Below, piece after piece: positions 1-8,119 of a DNA stretch of 64,000 nucleotides. Source of the DNA: Betaproteobacteria bacterium (GTDB taxonomy: Bacteria; Pseudomonadota; Gammaproteobacteria; Burkholderiales; SG8-39). The DNA lies in contig VBBY01000005.1 in the NCBI GenBank assembly GCA_005881595.1, positions 1 to 64,000 of the forward strand. The letters run 5' to 3'. The notes under the pieces were generated by a model that searched no databases, was not told the DNA's origin, and saw nothing but the letters and a program-made list of their open reading frames with translations. Positions within the stretch are counted from its first letter, which is position 1. Each line of letters starts with the position of its first letter. Made by a program: the position numbers and the translations under genes.

Positions 1-165
1 ATCCGGGGGCAGATTCCCGGCCTGGAGATCGTGCAGCCCACCGCAATCGTGATGATCGGCGGCCTGCTCGCCTCGACGCTGATGACGCTGTTCGTGATGC
101 CGGCGCTGTACCTCGCTGCAGGCGCGCCGGAGGAGCGTGAGCGTGGGCTGGGACTCGCGAACTAA
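1..165 (+). CDS. RND efflux transporter, C-terminal end (partial)
   Basis: Open from the first base to a TAA at 163-165, giving the last 54 residues of a protein that starts outside the window. The residues form one membrane helix ending in the motif LFVMPALYL, typical of the last transmembrane segment of inner-membrane RND pumps of the CzcA/HME or HAE1 type, followed by a short polar tail. Such pumps export metals or drugs using the proton gradient. The substrate cannot be judged from the tail. The next gene starts inside this one. Confidence 0.75.
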   Translation: MRGQIPGLEIVQPTAIVMIGGLLASTLMTLFVMPALYLAAGAPEERERGLGLAN

Positions 166-1579
166 TGCATGCTGCGCGGCTTTTTCCCTGGCGCTAGGCT
201 CTGGCCCTTCGTCGGTCGCGGCGCAGATAGACACGGATCGACCCGGCGCGCCCGACGAGACGCGCGAGGAGCGCCGCTACGGCAAGCAGCCCGAGGCGCC
301 CTCGCCTCTGCTCTTTCGACTGCCGGGAACCGGGCCGGCCGCGCCGCCGCAGCGCCTGACCTACCAATATTCGTACAGCGGCGAGGCGGAAGCGACCTAC
401 CGCCGCGACCGGGATCTGGACCGGCGGGTGCTGGACAACGTCAGCCTGGTGAAGCCCCAGGTGAACGGGATCATCGTCTACCGGCCCACCGATTCGCTGG
501 AGGCAACCCTCGAGATGGTCCTCGAGCGCGAAATCCCGATCAGGGAGCCGGCCGAATTGGCACCTCCCAAGCGGCGCTGGTCGCTGCTCGTCGACCAGGG
601 CTTCGTCACTTTCAGGCGTCCCGGCCAGCCGTTCTCGCTGACCGTCGGCCGCCGCAACTTCGAGGACGACCGGCACTGGCTCTACGACACGTCGATGGAC
701 ATGGTCAGCGCGGGCTACCGCGAAGGCAGGTTCCGGGCGGAAGTCTCGTTCGGACGCGAGATCTGGACGGATCTCGACCTCGCCCCGCATGTCCAGCAGG
801 TCAAGGACCGGATCGACACCTACATGCTGTATGCCGATTATCGCGGGATCGAAAACCACCGGCTCGGGGTCTATGGGATCGCCCGCGACGACCGCGCCAA
901 GCTCGAGGGGCGCCCGGTGCTTGCCGGGGTGCGCTTGCAGGGCACGCCGTCGGAGAGCCTGAGCTACTGGAGCGAGCTCGCGGCGGTGCGCGGCAAGGAC
1001 GAGGATTCGCACCGGCTCAAAGGACATGCGTTCGACGTAGGCGGTACCTACCGGTTCAGCAGCCTGCCGTTCAAGCCGAACGTCACGCTCGGCTATGCGT
1101 TTGGCAGCGGCGACGGCAATCCCAGGGACAAGACCAACACCGAGTTCCGCCAGACCGGCCTGCAGTCGAACGAGAGCCGGTTCGCCGGCGTCGCCCTGTT
1201 CAACATTTACGGCGAGGCCATCGAGACGGAGCTCAGCAACCTTCAGGTCGCCACCGTCGGCCTCGGCTTCCGTCCGGATTACGCCACGTCCCTGGATTTC
1301 GTGTTTCATCGCTACCGCCTGCACAAGATAGCCGACGAAAACCGCTCGTGGGCGTTGACGGCGCTGATGAACCAGGTGCCCGGGCAGCAGAGCAAGCAGG
1401 TGGGACAGGCGTTCGACATCGTCCTGGGGTTTCGCAACATGTTCGGAGTGCGTCGCCTGGGCCTCGACCTGCGCATGGGATGGTTCTTCCCCGGCAAGGC
1501 GTTCAACCGGGACGAGGAGCAGCCGAGCATTCGCCGCGCCAACAACGCCTTCGCGCTGGTGGCGAAATTTTTCTACTGA
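143..1579 (+). CDS. Outer-membrane beta-barrel protein, alginate-export (AlgE-like) family
   Basis: About 478 residues. The N-terminus carries a plausible signal peptide ending near SSVAAQ. The rest alternates polar and aromatic residues as expected of a large outer-membrane barrel and ends in Phe-Tyr after KFF, a typical barrel C-terminus. Segments such as VTLGYAFGSGDGN and VGRRNFEDDRHWLYD resemble the alginate_exp family, in which AlgE exports a polysaccharide; that function is not implied here. Two GTG starts exist, at 137 and 143. I chose 143 because GGAGGA at about 129-134 is then properly spaced. It overlaps the end of the RND gene, so it may be the outer-membrane partner of that pump or merely co-transcribed. 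Confidence 0.72.
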   Translation: MGWDSRTNACCAAFSLALGSGPSSVAAQIDTDRPGAPDETREERRYGKQPEAPSPLLFRLPGTGPAAPPQRLTYQYSYSGEAEATYRRDRDLDRRVLDNVSLVKPQVNGIIVYRPTDSLEATLEMVLEREIPIREPAELAPPKRRWSLLVDQGFVTFRRPGQPFSLTVGRRNFEDDRHWLYDTSMDMVSAGYREGRFRAEVSFGREIWTDLDLAPHVQQVKDRIDTYMLYADYRGIENHRLGVYGIARDDRAKLEGRPVLAGVRLQGTPSESLSYWSELAAVRGKDEDSHRLKGHAFDVGGTYRFSSLPFKPNVTLGYAFGSGDGNPRDKTNTEFRQTGLQSNESRFAGVALFNIYGEAIETELSNLQVATVGLGFRPDYATSLDFVFHRYRLHKIADENRSWALTALMNQVPGQQSKQVGQAFDIVLGFRNMFGVRRLGLDLRMGWFFPGKAFNRDEEQPSIRRANNAFALVAKFFY

Positions 1580-1597
1580 CCTGACAAGGAGGATTTC

Positions 1598-2305
1598 ATG
1601 ATGAAACAGGCACTGCGATGCGGGTTCGCCGCGACGGCGATCCTGGCGGTTTCTCTGGCGACGGGGCAGGGCAAGGCCAAGCCCGAGTGGCAGGAGGAAT
1701 TCGGCATCTCAAGCTGCACCCTGCAGACCACCGGGCGCAATGAGTACTTCATTCTGGAGCCTGGCCACCAGCTCGTCCTGGAAGGCGGCGGCGTGAAGCT
1801 GCACAGGACGGTGCTCAACGAGACGCACACGGTGGACGGCGTCCTGACGCGGGTGGTCGAGGAACGGGAATGGAAGGACGGGCAGCTTCACGAGGTCGCC
1901 AGGAACTACTTTGCCATCTGCGACCAGACGAAGGACGTGTTCTATTTCGGCGAAGACGTCGCTTTCTACGAGAACGGCAAGGTCACCAAGACCGACGGCT
2001 CCTGGCAGGCGGGAAAGGGCAACCGCGCCGGCCTGATGATGCCTGGCAGCCCGAAGCCGAAGATGAAGTTCTACCAGGAGCTCGCCCCCGGGGTGGCGAT
2101 GGACCGCGCCGAGATCGTGAGCCTCACCGACACCTGCAAGACGCCGGCCGGGACCTTCCAGCGATGCATGCGGGTGAAGGAGAGCTCGCCGCTCGAGCCG
2201 GGTGCGAGCGAGTACAAGTTTCACGCGCCCGGCATCGGCCTGGTGCGCGACGACGAGCTGCGGCTCGTGAAGCACGGCTTCATCGACGCCGCGAAGGGCA
2301 AATAG
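1598..2305 (+). CDS. Exported protein of unknown function
   Basis: 235 residues with an N-terminal signal peptide cleaved around TGQGKA. A strong ribosome site (AAGGAGG) precedes two consecutive ATG codons at 1598 and 1601. The mature part is rich in beta-strand-like segments with several cysteines (CTLQT, AICDQT, DTCKTPAG, QRCMRV), which could form periplasmic disulphides. I do not recognise a characterised family. It lies 18 bases after the AlgE-like gene and 24 before another barrel-like gene on the same strand, so the three are probably one envelope operon. Confidence 0.7.
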   Translation: MMKQALRCGFAATAILAVSLATGQGKAKPEWQEEFGISSCTLQTTGRNEYFILEPGHQLVLEGGGVKLHRTVLNETHTVDGVLTRVVEEREWKDGQLHEVARNYFAICDQTKDVFYFGEDVAFYENGKVTKTDGSWQAGKGNRAGLMMPGSPKPKMKFYQELAPGVAMDRAEIVSLTDTCKTPAGTFQRCMRVKESSPLEPGASEYKFHAPGIGLVRDDELRLVKHGFIDAAKGK

Positions 2306-2329
2306 CGGCTGGCCGATTGGGGCGTCGCG

Positions 2330-3196
2330 ATGGGCGCCAAGACCCTGACCATCGCCGCGCTTGCGGCGATGGCCCTCGCCGGCGGTGCACCGCCCTGCCG
2401 CGCGGCCGAGCCTGCCGGATTGCCCGGGTACCTGTCGGACCGCGGCGACGGCATCCCCACGTCGCTGCTCGGCACCTACATCCGCGAGAAAGAGTTCCTG
2501 TTCTACCCGTTCTATGAGTACACGCGGTTCAGGAATTTCGAGTACAGCCCGAAGGACCTTGGTGTGCGCGGTCCCAGGGAAGACGACAAGTTCTTTGGCA
2601 AGCGGGTCGAGCGCGAGGGGTTGGTCTTTCTGGCCTACGCCTTCAGCGACTCGCTCGCGGTCGAGTTCGAATCCGCAGTGTACAGCTCGGTCGATTTTAC
2701 GATGTCGGCCGACGACAACACCGCCGTGCCGGATCCCCTGCGGGAACGCGGACTCGGGGACACCGAAGCCAATATCCGCTGGAGATACTCGAAAGAGACG
2801 GCGACCCGGCCGGAGGCGATTCTCTTCCTCAAGACGGTCTTCCCGCTGCAGAAGAACAAGGCGCTCCTCGGCTCGAAGCATTTGCAACTCGAGCCGGGCA
2901 TCGTCCTGACCAAGGGCTTTTCGTTCGGCACGCTCGCGTTGCGCGGATCGGCCAACTATGACCGGGGCGAGCGCAAGCTGTCATTCAGCGGGTACGCGGT
3001 CGATTACGTGAAACGACTGAGCCCGGCGTGGCGCGTGGCATTCTCGCTCGAGGGCCACGAGGACGAGCTCTCGGCCATCGGCGAGGTGCAATACACCCTG
3101 AGCAAGAACGCCGTGCTGAAACTAAACAGCGGTTTCGGCGTGACGAAGAAGGCACCGACGTTCGCGCCGGAGATCGGCGTGCTGTTTACCTTTTGA
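2330..3196 (+). CDS. Putative outer-membrane barrel protein
   Basis: 288 residues with a signal peptide ending near PPCRAAEPA. The mature chain has many alternating-residue strands and ends in LFTF with a terminal Phe, the usual signature for Bam-dependent barrel insertion. A tail segment (VLKLNSGFGVTKKAPTFAPE) looks like the last hairpins of a transporter-like barrel. Its specific role is unknown. It is the last gene of the plus-strand run and overlaps the convergent rhomboid gene by 11 bases. Confidence 0.65.
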   Translation: MGAKTLTIAALAAMALAGGAPPCRAAEPAGLPGYLSDRGDGIPTSLLGTYIREKEFLFYPFYEYTRFRNFEYSPKDLGVRGPREDDKFFGKRVEREGLVFLAYAFSDSLAVEFESAVYSSVDFTMSADDNTAVPDPLRERGLGDTEANIRWRYSKETATRPEAILFLKTVFPLQKNKALLGSKHLQLEPGIVLTKGFSFGTLALRGSANYDRGERKLSFSGYAVDYVKRLSPAWRVAFSLEGHEDELSAIGEVQYTLSKNAVLKLNSGFGVTKKAPTFAPEIGVLFTF

Positions 3197-3884
3197 AGGG
3201 AAACCGCCCGCGCCGGTACTGGATCAGCAGCCAGCCGCCCAGCATGCCTCCCAGATGGGCGAAATGGGCGATCCCGGCAGCAGTTCCGGTGATGCCGAAG
3301 AACAGCTCCAGGGCCGCGAAGCCGAAGACAAAGGTGCGCGCCGACATGGGAATCGGCGGAAACAGCAGGATCACCCGGCGATCAGGGAAGTACCCGAAGA
3401 ACAGCTCCAGGGCCGCGAAGCCGAAGACAAAGGTGCGCGCCGACATGGGAATCGGCGGAAACAGCAGGATCACCCGGCGATCAGGGAAGTACAGGCCGAA
3501 CGCGAGCAGCAGGCCGTAGATCCCGCCCGAGGCGCCCACCGTCGGGTACGGCGTGCCGCCCATCCAGCCCGTGACAACCAGGTGCGTGACCGCCGCGGAG
3601 AGCACGCAGGCGAAGTAGTACGCGAGGTAGAAGCGCGAGCCGAACAGCCGCTCGATCTCGCCGCCGAACATGTAGAGCGCGAACATGTTGAAGAGGATGT
3701 GCGCGACGCCGCCGTGCAGGAAGCTGTAGCTGATGAGCTGCCAGGGCTCGAAGCCGGGGCCGGCCTCCAGGCCGGAGCTCACCGGCCAGAGGGCGAACCA
3801 CTCGATGAGCGGCAGGTCGGTCGCCATCTGCAGCAGGAAGACGGCGACGTTGACGACGATCAGCGCCTGGGTGACCGGGGGCAT
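3186..3884 (-). CDS. Rhomboid family intramembrane serine protease with internal duplication
   Basis: 232 residues from the ATG at 3882-3884. Rhomboids cut membrane proteins within the bilayer using a Ser-His dyad. The serine motif GASGGIYG and the histidine motif HFAHLGG are both present, as is the helix HGGVAHILFNMFALYMFGGEIE, given here as HGGVAHILFN then MFALYMFGGEIE. A 33-residue segment (FPDRRVILLFPPIPMSAR plus the TM5 helix) occurs twice in tandem between the Ser and His helices, encoded by a perfect 99-bp DNA repeat. One copy gives the standard six-helix fold. Two copies add a helix and should invert the His helix, so the allele may be inactive, unless the repeat is an assembly error. 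The earlier in-frame start would make the N-terminus unlike the family. Confidence 0.85.
   Translation of the reverse strand: MPPVTQALIVVNVAVFLLQMATDLPLIEWFALWPVSSGLEAGPGFEPWQLISYSFLHGGVAHILFNMFALYMFGGEIERLFGSRFYLAYYFACVLSAAVTHLVVTGWMGGTPYPTVGASGGIYGLLLAFGLYFPDRRVILLFPPIPMSARTFVFGFAALELFFGYFPDRRVILLFPPIPMSARTFVFGFAALELFFGITGTAAGIAHFAHLGGMLGGWLLIQYRRGRFPFKR
3295..3492. repeat. Perfect 99-bp tandem duplication inside the rhomboid gene
   Basis: Bases 3295-3393 and 3394-3492 are identical over all 99 positions; identity stops at both outer edges (3294 versus 3393 and 3394 versus 3493). The unit is a multiple of three, so the frame is kept and 33 residues are repeated. Perfect identity points to a very recent event or an assembly artefact. 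Confidence 0.95.
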
Positions 3885-3918
3885 GGGCAGGAACGCGATG
3901 GTACCGCGGCGATGAAGT

Positions 3919-4605
3919 TCAAGCGGCGTCCAGCTCCGGGTAGCGGCGGAAGATCCCCTGCTGGTTGAACGCAATGCGGCGCTTCGAGCGCAGGTATCTG
4001 CCGAGTCTCGGCCGCTCGGCGACGCGCTCGTGCAGCTCGACCAGGCGAGGGACATTTTTTTCCAGGCGGCTCATCGTCCGCGGGAAGGCGTAACGCAGCC
4101 CCTCGATCATCTGGAAGAGGGACAGATCGATGTAGGAAAAGGACCTGGACTCCATCTTTTCGAAGTACTGCAAGAACTTCGGCAGGCGTTCGCTCCTGAA
4201 GTCCGCCGCGCGCCGCTTTGCTTCGGGCCTCTGGTCCTCGTAATAGAGGCCGCTGCCGATAGGGTGATGGGTGTCGTGCACCTCGACCAGCCAGTCGGCG
4301 ATGGTGAGCTGCAGCTGGTGCAGCCACAGCCGGCCGGGCTCGGCCTTGGGCGCAAGGCCCAGGCGGGGCCCGAGGTAGAAGAGGATGTTCGCGGTCTGGG
4401 CGATCAGCAGCTCTCCGGCGCGCAGGAATGGCGGCGCGAAAGGCGCTCGCTTGATCGAGGGACTCTCCAGCAGACGCTCCATCGCCTGCATGCCGCGCGC
4501 ACGGCGCGCAACGTCGATGTAATCGGCGCCCGCGTCCTCGAGCGCGAGGCGGACGAACTCGCCGCGCCCTTGGATGGAGGGCCAGTAATAGAGCGCGTAT
4601 CTCAC
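3919..4605 (-). CDS. Glutathione S-transferase family protein
   Basis: 228 residues. The N-terminal thioredoxin-like half begins MRYALYYWPSIQGRGEFVRL, the sigma/alpha-like GST opening in which a Tyr near residue 7 activates glutathione, followed by the glutathione-binding turn near AQTANILFYLG. The C-terminal half is all-helical. The likely role is conjugation or reduction of electrophiles with glutathione in the cytoplasm; the substrate is unknown. Its start overlaps the preceding thioesterase stop by four bases (ATGA), which indicates translational coupling. Confidence 0.85.
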   Translation of the reverse strand: MRYALYYWPSIQGRGEFVRLALEDAGADYIDVARRARGMQAMERLLESPSIKRAPFAPPFLRAGELLIAQTANILFYLGPRLGLAPKAEPGRLWLHQLQLTIADWLVEVHDTHHPIGSGLYYEDQRPEAKRRAADFRSERLPKFLQYFEKMESRSFSYIDLSLFQMIEGLRYAFPRTMSRLEKNVPRLVELHERVAERPRLGRYLRSKRRIAFNQQGIFRRYPELDAA

Positions 4606-4970
4606 AGGATCATCTGCGTCTGGATAGTGAGAGACAGCAGCCTGCCCGAGTCATCGGTGATGCGCGTCTGCCAGACATGCGTGCGCCTGCCCTTGTGGAG
4701 CGCGGTCGATTCGGCGCGCAGCTTGCCCGCGGTCGCCGCCGCGAAGAAGTTGGTCTTCGATTCGAGCGTGGCGGTCTTCAGGCCCATCGCCGAGGTGCCG
4801 ACGGCGCCGATGGTGTCGGCGAACGCCATCAGCGTGCCGCCGTGCACCGCCCCGGTGGTCGTCTTCAGGTGCTCGCCGATTTCCAGCTCGCCCACCACGC
4901 GCTCCGGCGCCACCTCCACGATGCGCATCCCGAGGTGCGCCATCAGCCCGGTATTCCATTGATCGGTCAC
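4602..4970 (-). CDS. PaaI-type hotdog-fold thioesterase
   Basis: 122 residues, the usual size of a single hotdog domain. The motif TGAVHGGTLMAFADTIGA is the HGG signature of PaaI/YdiI acyl-CoA thioesterases. These release CoA from aryl- or acyl-CoA thioesters in the cytoplasm. It lies in the minus-strand operon after the MFS gene (25 bases away) and is coupled to the GST gene, suggesting a detoxification or aromatic-acid setting, although the substrate cannot be told. Confidence 0.85.
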   Translation of the reverse strand: MTDQWNTGLMAHLGMRIVEVAPERVVGELEIGEHLKTTTGAVHGGTLMAFADTIGAVGTSAMGLKTATLESKTNFFAAATAGKLRAESTALHKGRRTHVWQTRITDDSGRLLSLTIQTQMIL

Positions 4971-4995
4971 GGATGTATCCCCTTTAGTGAAGTAG

Positions 4996-6204
4996 CTAGC
5001 GAGCCGAGCGCAGCGTTAGAGAGAAGAGAGTCATTGTCAGAGCGAGAAGAGCGGCGGCGCTCGCGGCGAGCGACCAGTGGATGCCGATGAGGCTGCCGCC
5101 GAGCCCGACGGTCACGCCGCTGAAGGCGCGCAGCCCGAGGCTCGCCATGGCGAACAGGCCGATGATGCGGCCGCGGACTTCGGAGGGCGCGTGCACCTGC
5201 ACCAGGGTCTGCGCCATGGCGTTGAACGACAGCTCGAAAAACCCCGCGATGAACAGCAGCGCGAGCGCTAGCGGATACGACGTTGCCGCCGCGAAGCTGC
5301 CGATGGCAAGGCACCACAGCATCGCCAGCAGGAATGCGGTGCGCGCGTGGGGCGGCAGCAAGCCGCGGGCCTCGAGCACCAGGCCGGCGACCAGAGCGCC
5401 GGCGGCGTCGGCCGCGAGCAGCATGCTGTAGGTGAAATCGGCGTTGCCGTGACCGAGGTCGCGCGCGAACTCGGGCATCTGCGCCTGGTAGGCGTTGCCC
5501 ACCAGCAGCGACGCGCCGCCCGCGAGGAGCGTCATCGACACGATCACGCGGCTCTGCGCAGCCGCCCGGATCATCGGCAGGAGCTCGGCGAAGCCGCGCG
5601 AGGCTGGCGCCGGTTTGCGCCCGCCGTACGGCGCCTTCCACAGCCACAGGATGAGCGGCAGGTAGATCAGCATGTTGAACAGGATGCCGCGGGCGGGCCC
5701 CATCGCGAGCAGGATCAGGCCGCCGACCGCCGGGCCGAGCAGCAGCCCCAGGTAGCGGCCGGTGGCGATCAGCCGGATCGCGCTATGCAGGTGCTTTTCG
5801 CCGACGATGTCGTGGATCAACAGCTGCGCCGCCGGCGCCCACAGCACGCCGGCGAAGCCGTGCACGACGAGCAGCGCCGCGGCATGCCACATCTCGAGCG
5901 AGCCGGTCAGGAACAGCAGCCCCCAGCCGAGCGAGGCCGCCATGAACAGCAGCATGCCGAGCTGGATGATGCGCCGCGGGTCCAAGCGGTCGGCGAGCGC
6001 GCCCGAGTACACCGAGAAGAACAGGAACGGCAGCCAGTGCGACAGCACCGCGAAGCCGCCGAGCGCCGGCGAATGAAATTTCTGGAAGATGATCCAGTAG
6101 CTGATGACGTGCTCGATGCTGTCCGCCATCATGGCGAGCGCCGAGCCGATGAAATAGGCCCGGTAGCCCGGATGGCGCAGGGCGGCGAAGGACTGCTGCG
6201 GCAC
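4996..6204 (-). CDS. MFS transporter (MFS_3 / EntS-like)
   Basis: 402 residues with about 12 hydrophobic segments in two halves. The N-terminal part (FRGYFIG-like opening ALRHPGYRAYFIGSA and the loop GALADRLDPRRI) matches drug and siderophore exporters of the DHA3/MFS_3 group. The second half has the loop HAPSEVRGRIIGLFAMASLG, where RGR is the usual conserved loop. The likely role is export of a small molecule by proton antiport. It sits 15 bases after the AT-hook-like small gene and 25 before the thioesterase. Confidence 0.85.
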   Translation of the reverse strand: MPQQSFAALRHPGYRAYFIGSALAMMADSIEHVISYWIIFQKFHSPALGGFAVLSHWLPFLFFSVYSGALADRLDPRRIIQLGMLLFMAASLGWGLLFLTGSLEMWHAAALLVVHGFAGVLWAPAAQLLIHDIVGEKHLHSAIRLIATGRYLGLLLGPAVGGLILLAMGPARGILFNMLIYLPLILWLWKAPYGGRKPAPASRGFAELLPMIRAAAQSRVIVSMTLLAGGASLLVGNAYQAQMPEFARDLGHGNADFTYSMLLAADAAGALVAGLVLEARGLLPPHARTAFLLAMLWCLAIGSFAAATSYPLALALLFIAGFFELSFNAMAQTLVQVHAPSEVRGRIIGLFAMASLGLRAFSGVTVGLGGSLIGIHWSLAASAAALLALTMTLFSLTLRSAR

Positions 6205-6219
6205 GCCCGGGCGCTGCGG

Positions 6220-6495
6220 CTAGCTGTTTTCTTCCGTCCTTGAGGCGGGGAGGGCGCCTTTTTTCGGCCGGCCCGGGCGGTAGACGACCTGGAAGATCTT
6301 CACCGGCGGCACCGCCGGCGGGCTCTCGAGGAAGCGGCAGTCGGACTCGGTCGGCATGCTCGCCAGTGCGCCGATGCGCTTGCCGGCAACGAACACCGTG
6401 TAGCGCAGCATGTGCGTCGAGTAGGGAATCGGCTGCGCCACCACCTCGTACTTGCCGACCATGAACCGCTTGCGTTCCACCACCGGGATTCTCAT
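6220..6495 (-). CDS. Small conserved protein with AT-hook-like tail (paralogue A)
   Basis: 91 residues, no signal peptide or membrane segment. I do not recognise a named family. It is clearly paralogous to the product at 22791-23120: both share VGKY, PIPYS-HMLRY, GKRIGA, ESDC, FLESPP and a tail YRPGRPKKGA. The PGRPKK tail resembles an AT-hook core (GRP flanked by basic residues), so minor-groove DNA binding is possible but unproven. Only four bases separate it from the coiled-coil gene upstream, so the two are co-expressed. Confidence 0.75.
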   Translation of the reverse strand: MRIPVVERKRFMVGKYEVVAQPIPYSTHMLRYTVFVAGKRIGALASMPTESDCRFLESPPAVPPVKIFQVVYRPGRPKKGALPASRTEENS

Positions 6496-6499
6496 GGAG

Positions 6500-6736
6500 T
6501 CAGTATCGCTTTCCAGAGTTGAATTCCACCTTGACCCGCGCGACTGCGCGCCGCACCGCTTCCATCTCGGCGCGCGCCGTCTGCGCCTGCTGCATCAGGT
6601 CTTCGCTGAGCGCGCCGCCGGCCGCGGCCTGCAGGCGCGAGATCTCGTCGTTGACCCGCTTGTAGCGCTCCGCGGCGAGGTTCCAGCGCTCCACCAGACG
6701 CTGCTCCTGCTCTCGCCATGCCTTGCGCTTGTCCAT
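6500..6736 (-). CDS. Small coiled-coil protein of unknown function
   Basis: 78 residues, highly charged, with heptad-like spacing of Leu, Ile and Val throughout (for example RWNLAAERYKRVNDEISRL), predicting one long coiled coil. No signal peptide. It is the first gene of the minus-strand run to 3186. Function unknown; it may oligomerise or act with the AT-hook-like protein encoded immediately after it. Confidence 0.68.
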   Translation of the reverse strand: MDKRKAWREQEQRLVERWNLAAERYKRVNDEISRLQAAAGGALSEDLMQQAQTARAEMEAVRRAVARVKVEFNSGKRY

Positions 6737-6844
6737 GGATGCCTTAGAGGTGAACTGTGAAGTTTATCACACGAAGCGCCCCTTCCGGCCGCCCGTTTAG
6801 GCGGTAGGAGCTTGAAAAGACTTGTGAAAGCCCCTGCCCGCGGC

Positions 6845-7459
6845 TCAAAAGCTGGTGGCCCGCTGAATGGCCGGCCGCCCGCCCAGCTCCTTCGCCCAGC
6901 GCTCCAGGTTGGGCAGCCCCTCGCAGGTCTCCGGCACCGCGCCTTTCGCGCGCGCGTAGCCGGCGTAAAGCGACAGGTCGGCGATCGTCAGCTCGCTTCC
7001 CGCACAGTACCTGCGCTCGCCGAGATAGTCGTCCCACACCTTGAAGTAGCCGCGCACCCGGCTGCGGAACAGGTCCGCGGTCGGGCCGTGCGGGTCCTTG
7101 GAGCGGATCACGGCGAACAGCGCGCCGAGCATCGGCGTGATGTCGGTAGAGGCGCTCATCAGCGCCTGCAGCATCGCTGCGCGCGCCGCCGGGTCGCGCG
7201 GCAGGAACCTGCCCGACTTCTCCGCGCAATACACCAGGATCGCGGTCGACTGCGACAGCGTCAGCGGCTTGCCGCCCGGGCCTTCGTTGTCGACGAGCAC
7301 CGGGATCTGCCCCATCGGGTTCATGGCGAGAAACCCGGGCAGCTTCTGCTCGCCCTTCTGGATGTCGATCGGGTGGAAGCGATAGGCGAGGCCGCATTCC
7401 TCGACTGCGATGCGTGCGCGCATGCCGTTCGACGTGCCGGCGGCGTAAAGATCGATCAT
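6845..7459 (-). CDS. Glutathione S-transferase (Ure2p/YghU-like)
   Basis: 204 residues. The N-terminus MIDLYAAGTSNGMRARIAV carries the GTSNG/RARI pattern of the beta/nu-type GSTs, followed by NPMGQIPVLVD (cis-Pro loop) and LSQSTAILVYCAE (glutathione gamma-glutamyl contact). The C-terminal helical domain has the ELTIADLSLYAGY motif that stabilises the fold. The likely activity is a disulphide reductase or transferase in the cytoplasm. It appears to be a single transcription unit; the 108 bases downstream (6737-6844) hold no recognisable gene. Confidence 0.87.
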   Translation of the reverse strand: MIDLYAAGTSNGMRARIAVEECGLAYRFHPIDIQKGEQKLPGFLAMNPMGQIPVLVDNEGPGGKPLTLSQSTAILVYCAEKSGRFLPRDPAARAAMLQALMSASTDITPMLGALFAVIRSKDPHGPTADLFRSRVRGYFKVWDDYLGERRYCAGSELTIADLSLYAGYARAKGAVPETCEGLPNLERWAKELGGRPAIQRATSF

Positions 7460-7489
7460 GGGCTCCTCCGCGAAAAAAAAAGATGGTAC

Positions 7490-8104
7490 TCAGAATCGTT
7501 TCTTCAATCCAACCGTCACCTGGTGCGGCAGCACCCCAAGGATAAACGGCGTATCGCGATGGGACGCGTGATAGCCGGCCGCGGCGCCGATGGCAAACCC
7601 GGTGATCACGTCGCTCTGCCAATGGGCCTGCAGCTTCATGCGCGCGATCGCGACATACGCCGGAAGGAGCCCCAGCGCATAGACGGCCGGATGATCCTTT
7701 CCGTACTCCAGCACGAAGGGAGTCACCGCCGCGCCAGCGAGCGCCACCTCGCCCGACGGAAAGCTGTGATGGCCGTCGCCCTTGAACCACTGGCTGGGGT
7801 CGTTGACCTCGCCCGGCCGCGGCCGCGTAAAGATCTCTTTCAGGAGTGTGGTGCTCACCGCCTCGATCGCGACGGCATCCAGCGTCTTCCAATAGGTCCG
7901 GCCAAGGCGCGTCTCGCCTCCTTCCCACAAGGCGCCGCCGATCACCACGGCGAGGGTCCCGTATTCGACGAAGGTCTGGTTGCTGCGCTTCCAGATTCCG
8001 CTGTTGTCGTAGCCAAGCCGGTGATCGATGCCGAGCGGTCCGCCGCCCGCCTGCGCCTGGAATGCGGCGGCCAGAAGAAGCCAGAACACGGGGCTACGCC
8101 GCAT
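7490..8104 (-). CDS. PAP2-family phosphatase, exported
   Basis: 204 residues from the ATG at 8102-8104, beginning with a signal peptide (FWLLLAAAFQAQAGG). The three PAP2 motifs are present: KEIFTRPRP, HHSFPSGEVAL and ARMKLQAHWQSDVITG. The middle motif reads PSGE rather than the usual PSGH. Such enzymes dephosphorylate lipid phosphates (undecaprenyl or phosphatidyl) at the periplasmic face. The ORF remains open far upstream, but that region opposes the ParB-like gene and is not coding. Divergent from the next gene by 15 bases. Confidence 0.85.
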   Translation of the reverse strand: MRRSPVFWLLLAAAFQAQAGGGPLGIDHRLGYDNSGIWKRSNQTFVEYGTLAVVIGGALWEGGETRLGRTYWKTLDAVAIEAVSTTLLKEIFTRPRPGEVNDPSQWFKGDGHHSFPSGEVALAGAAVTPFVLEYGKDHPAVYALGLLPAYVAIARMKLQAHWQSDVITGFAIGAAAGYHASHRDTPFILGVLPHQVTVGLKKRF

Positions 8105-8119
8105 ACGCAATAATAAGAG

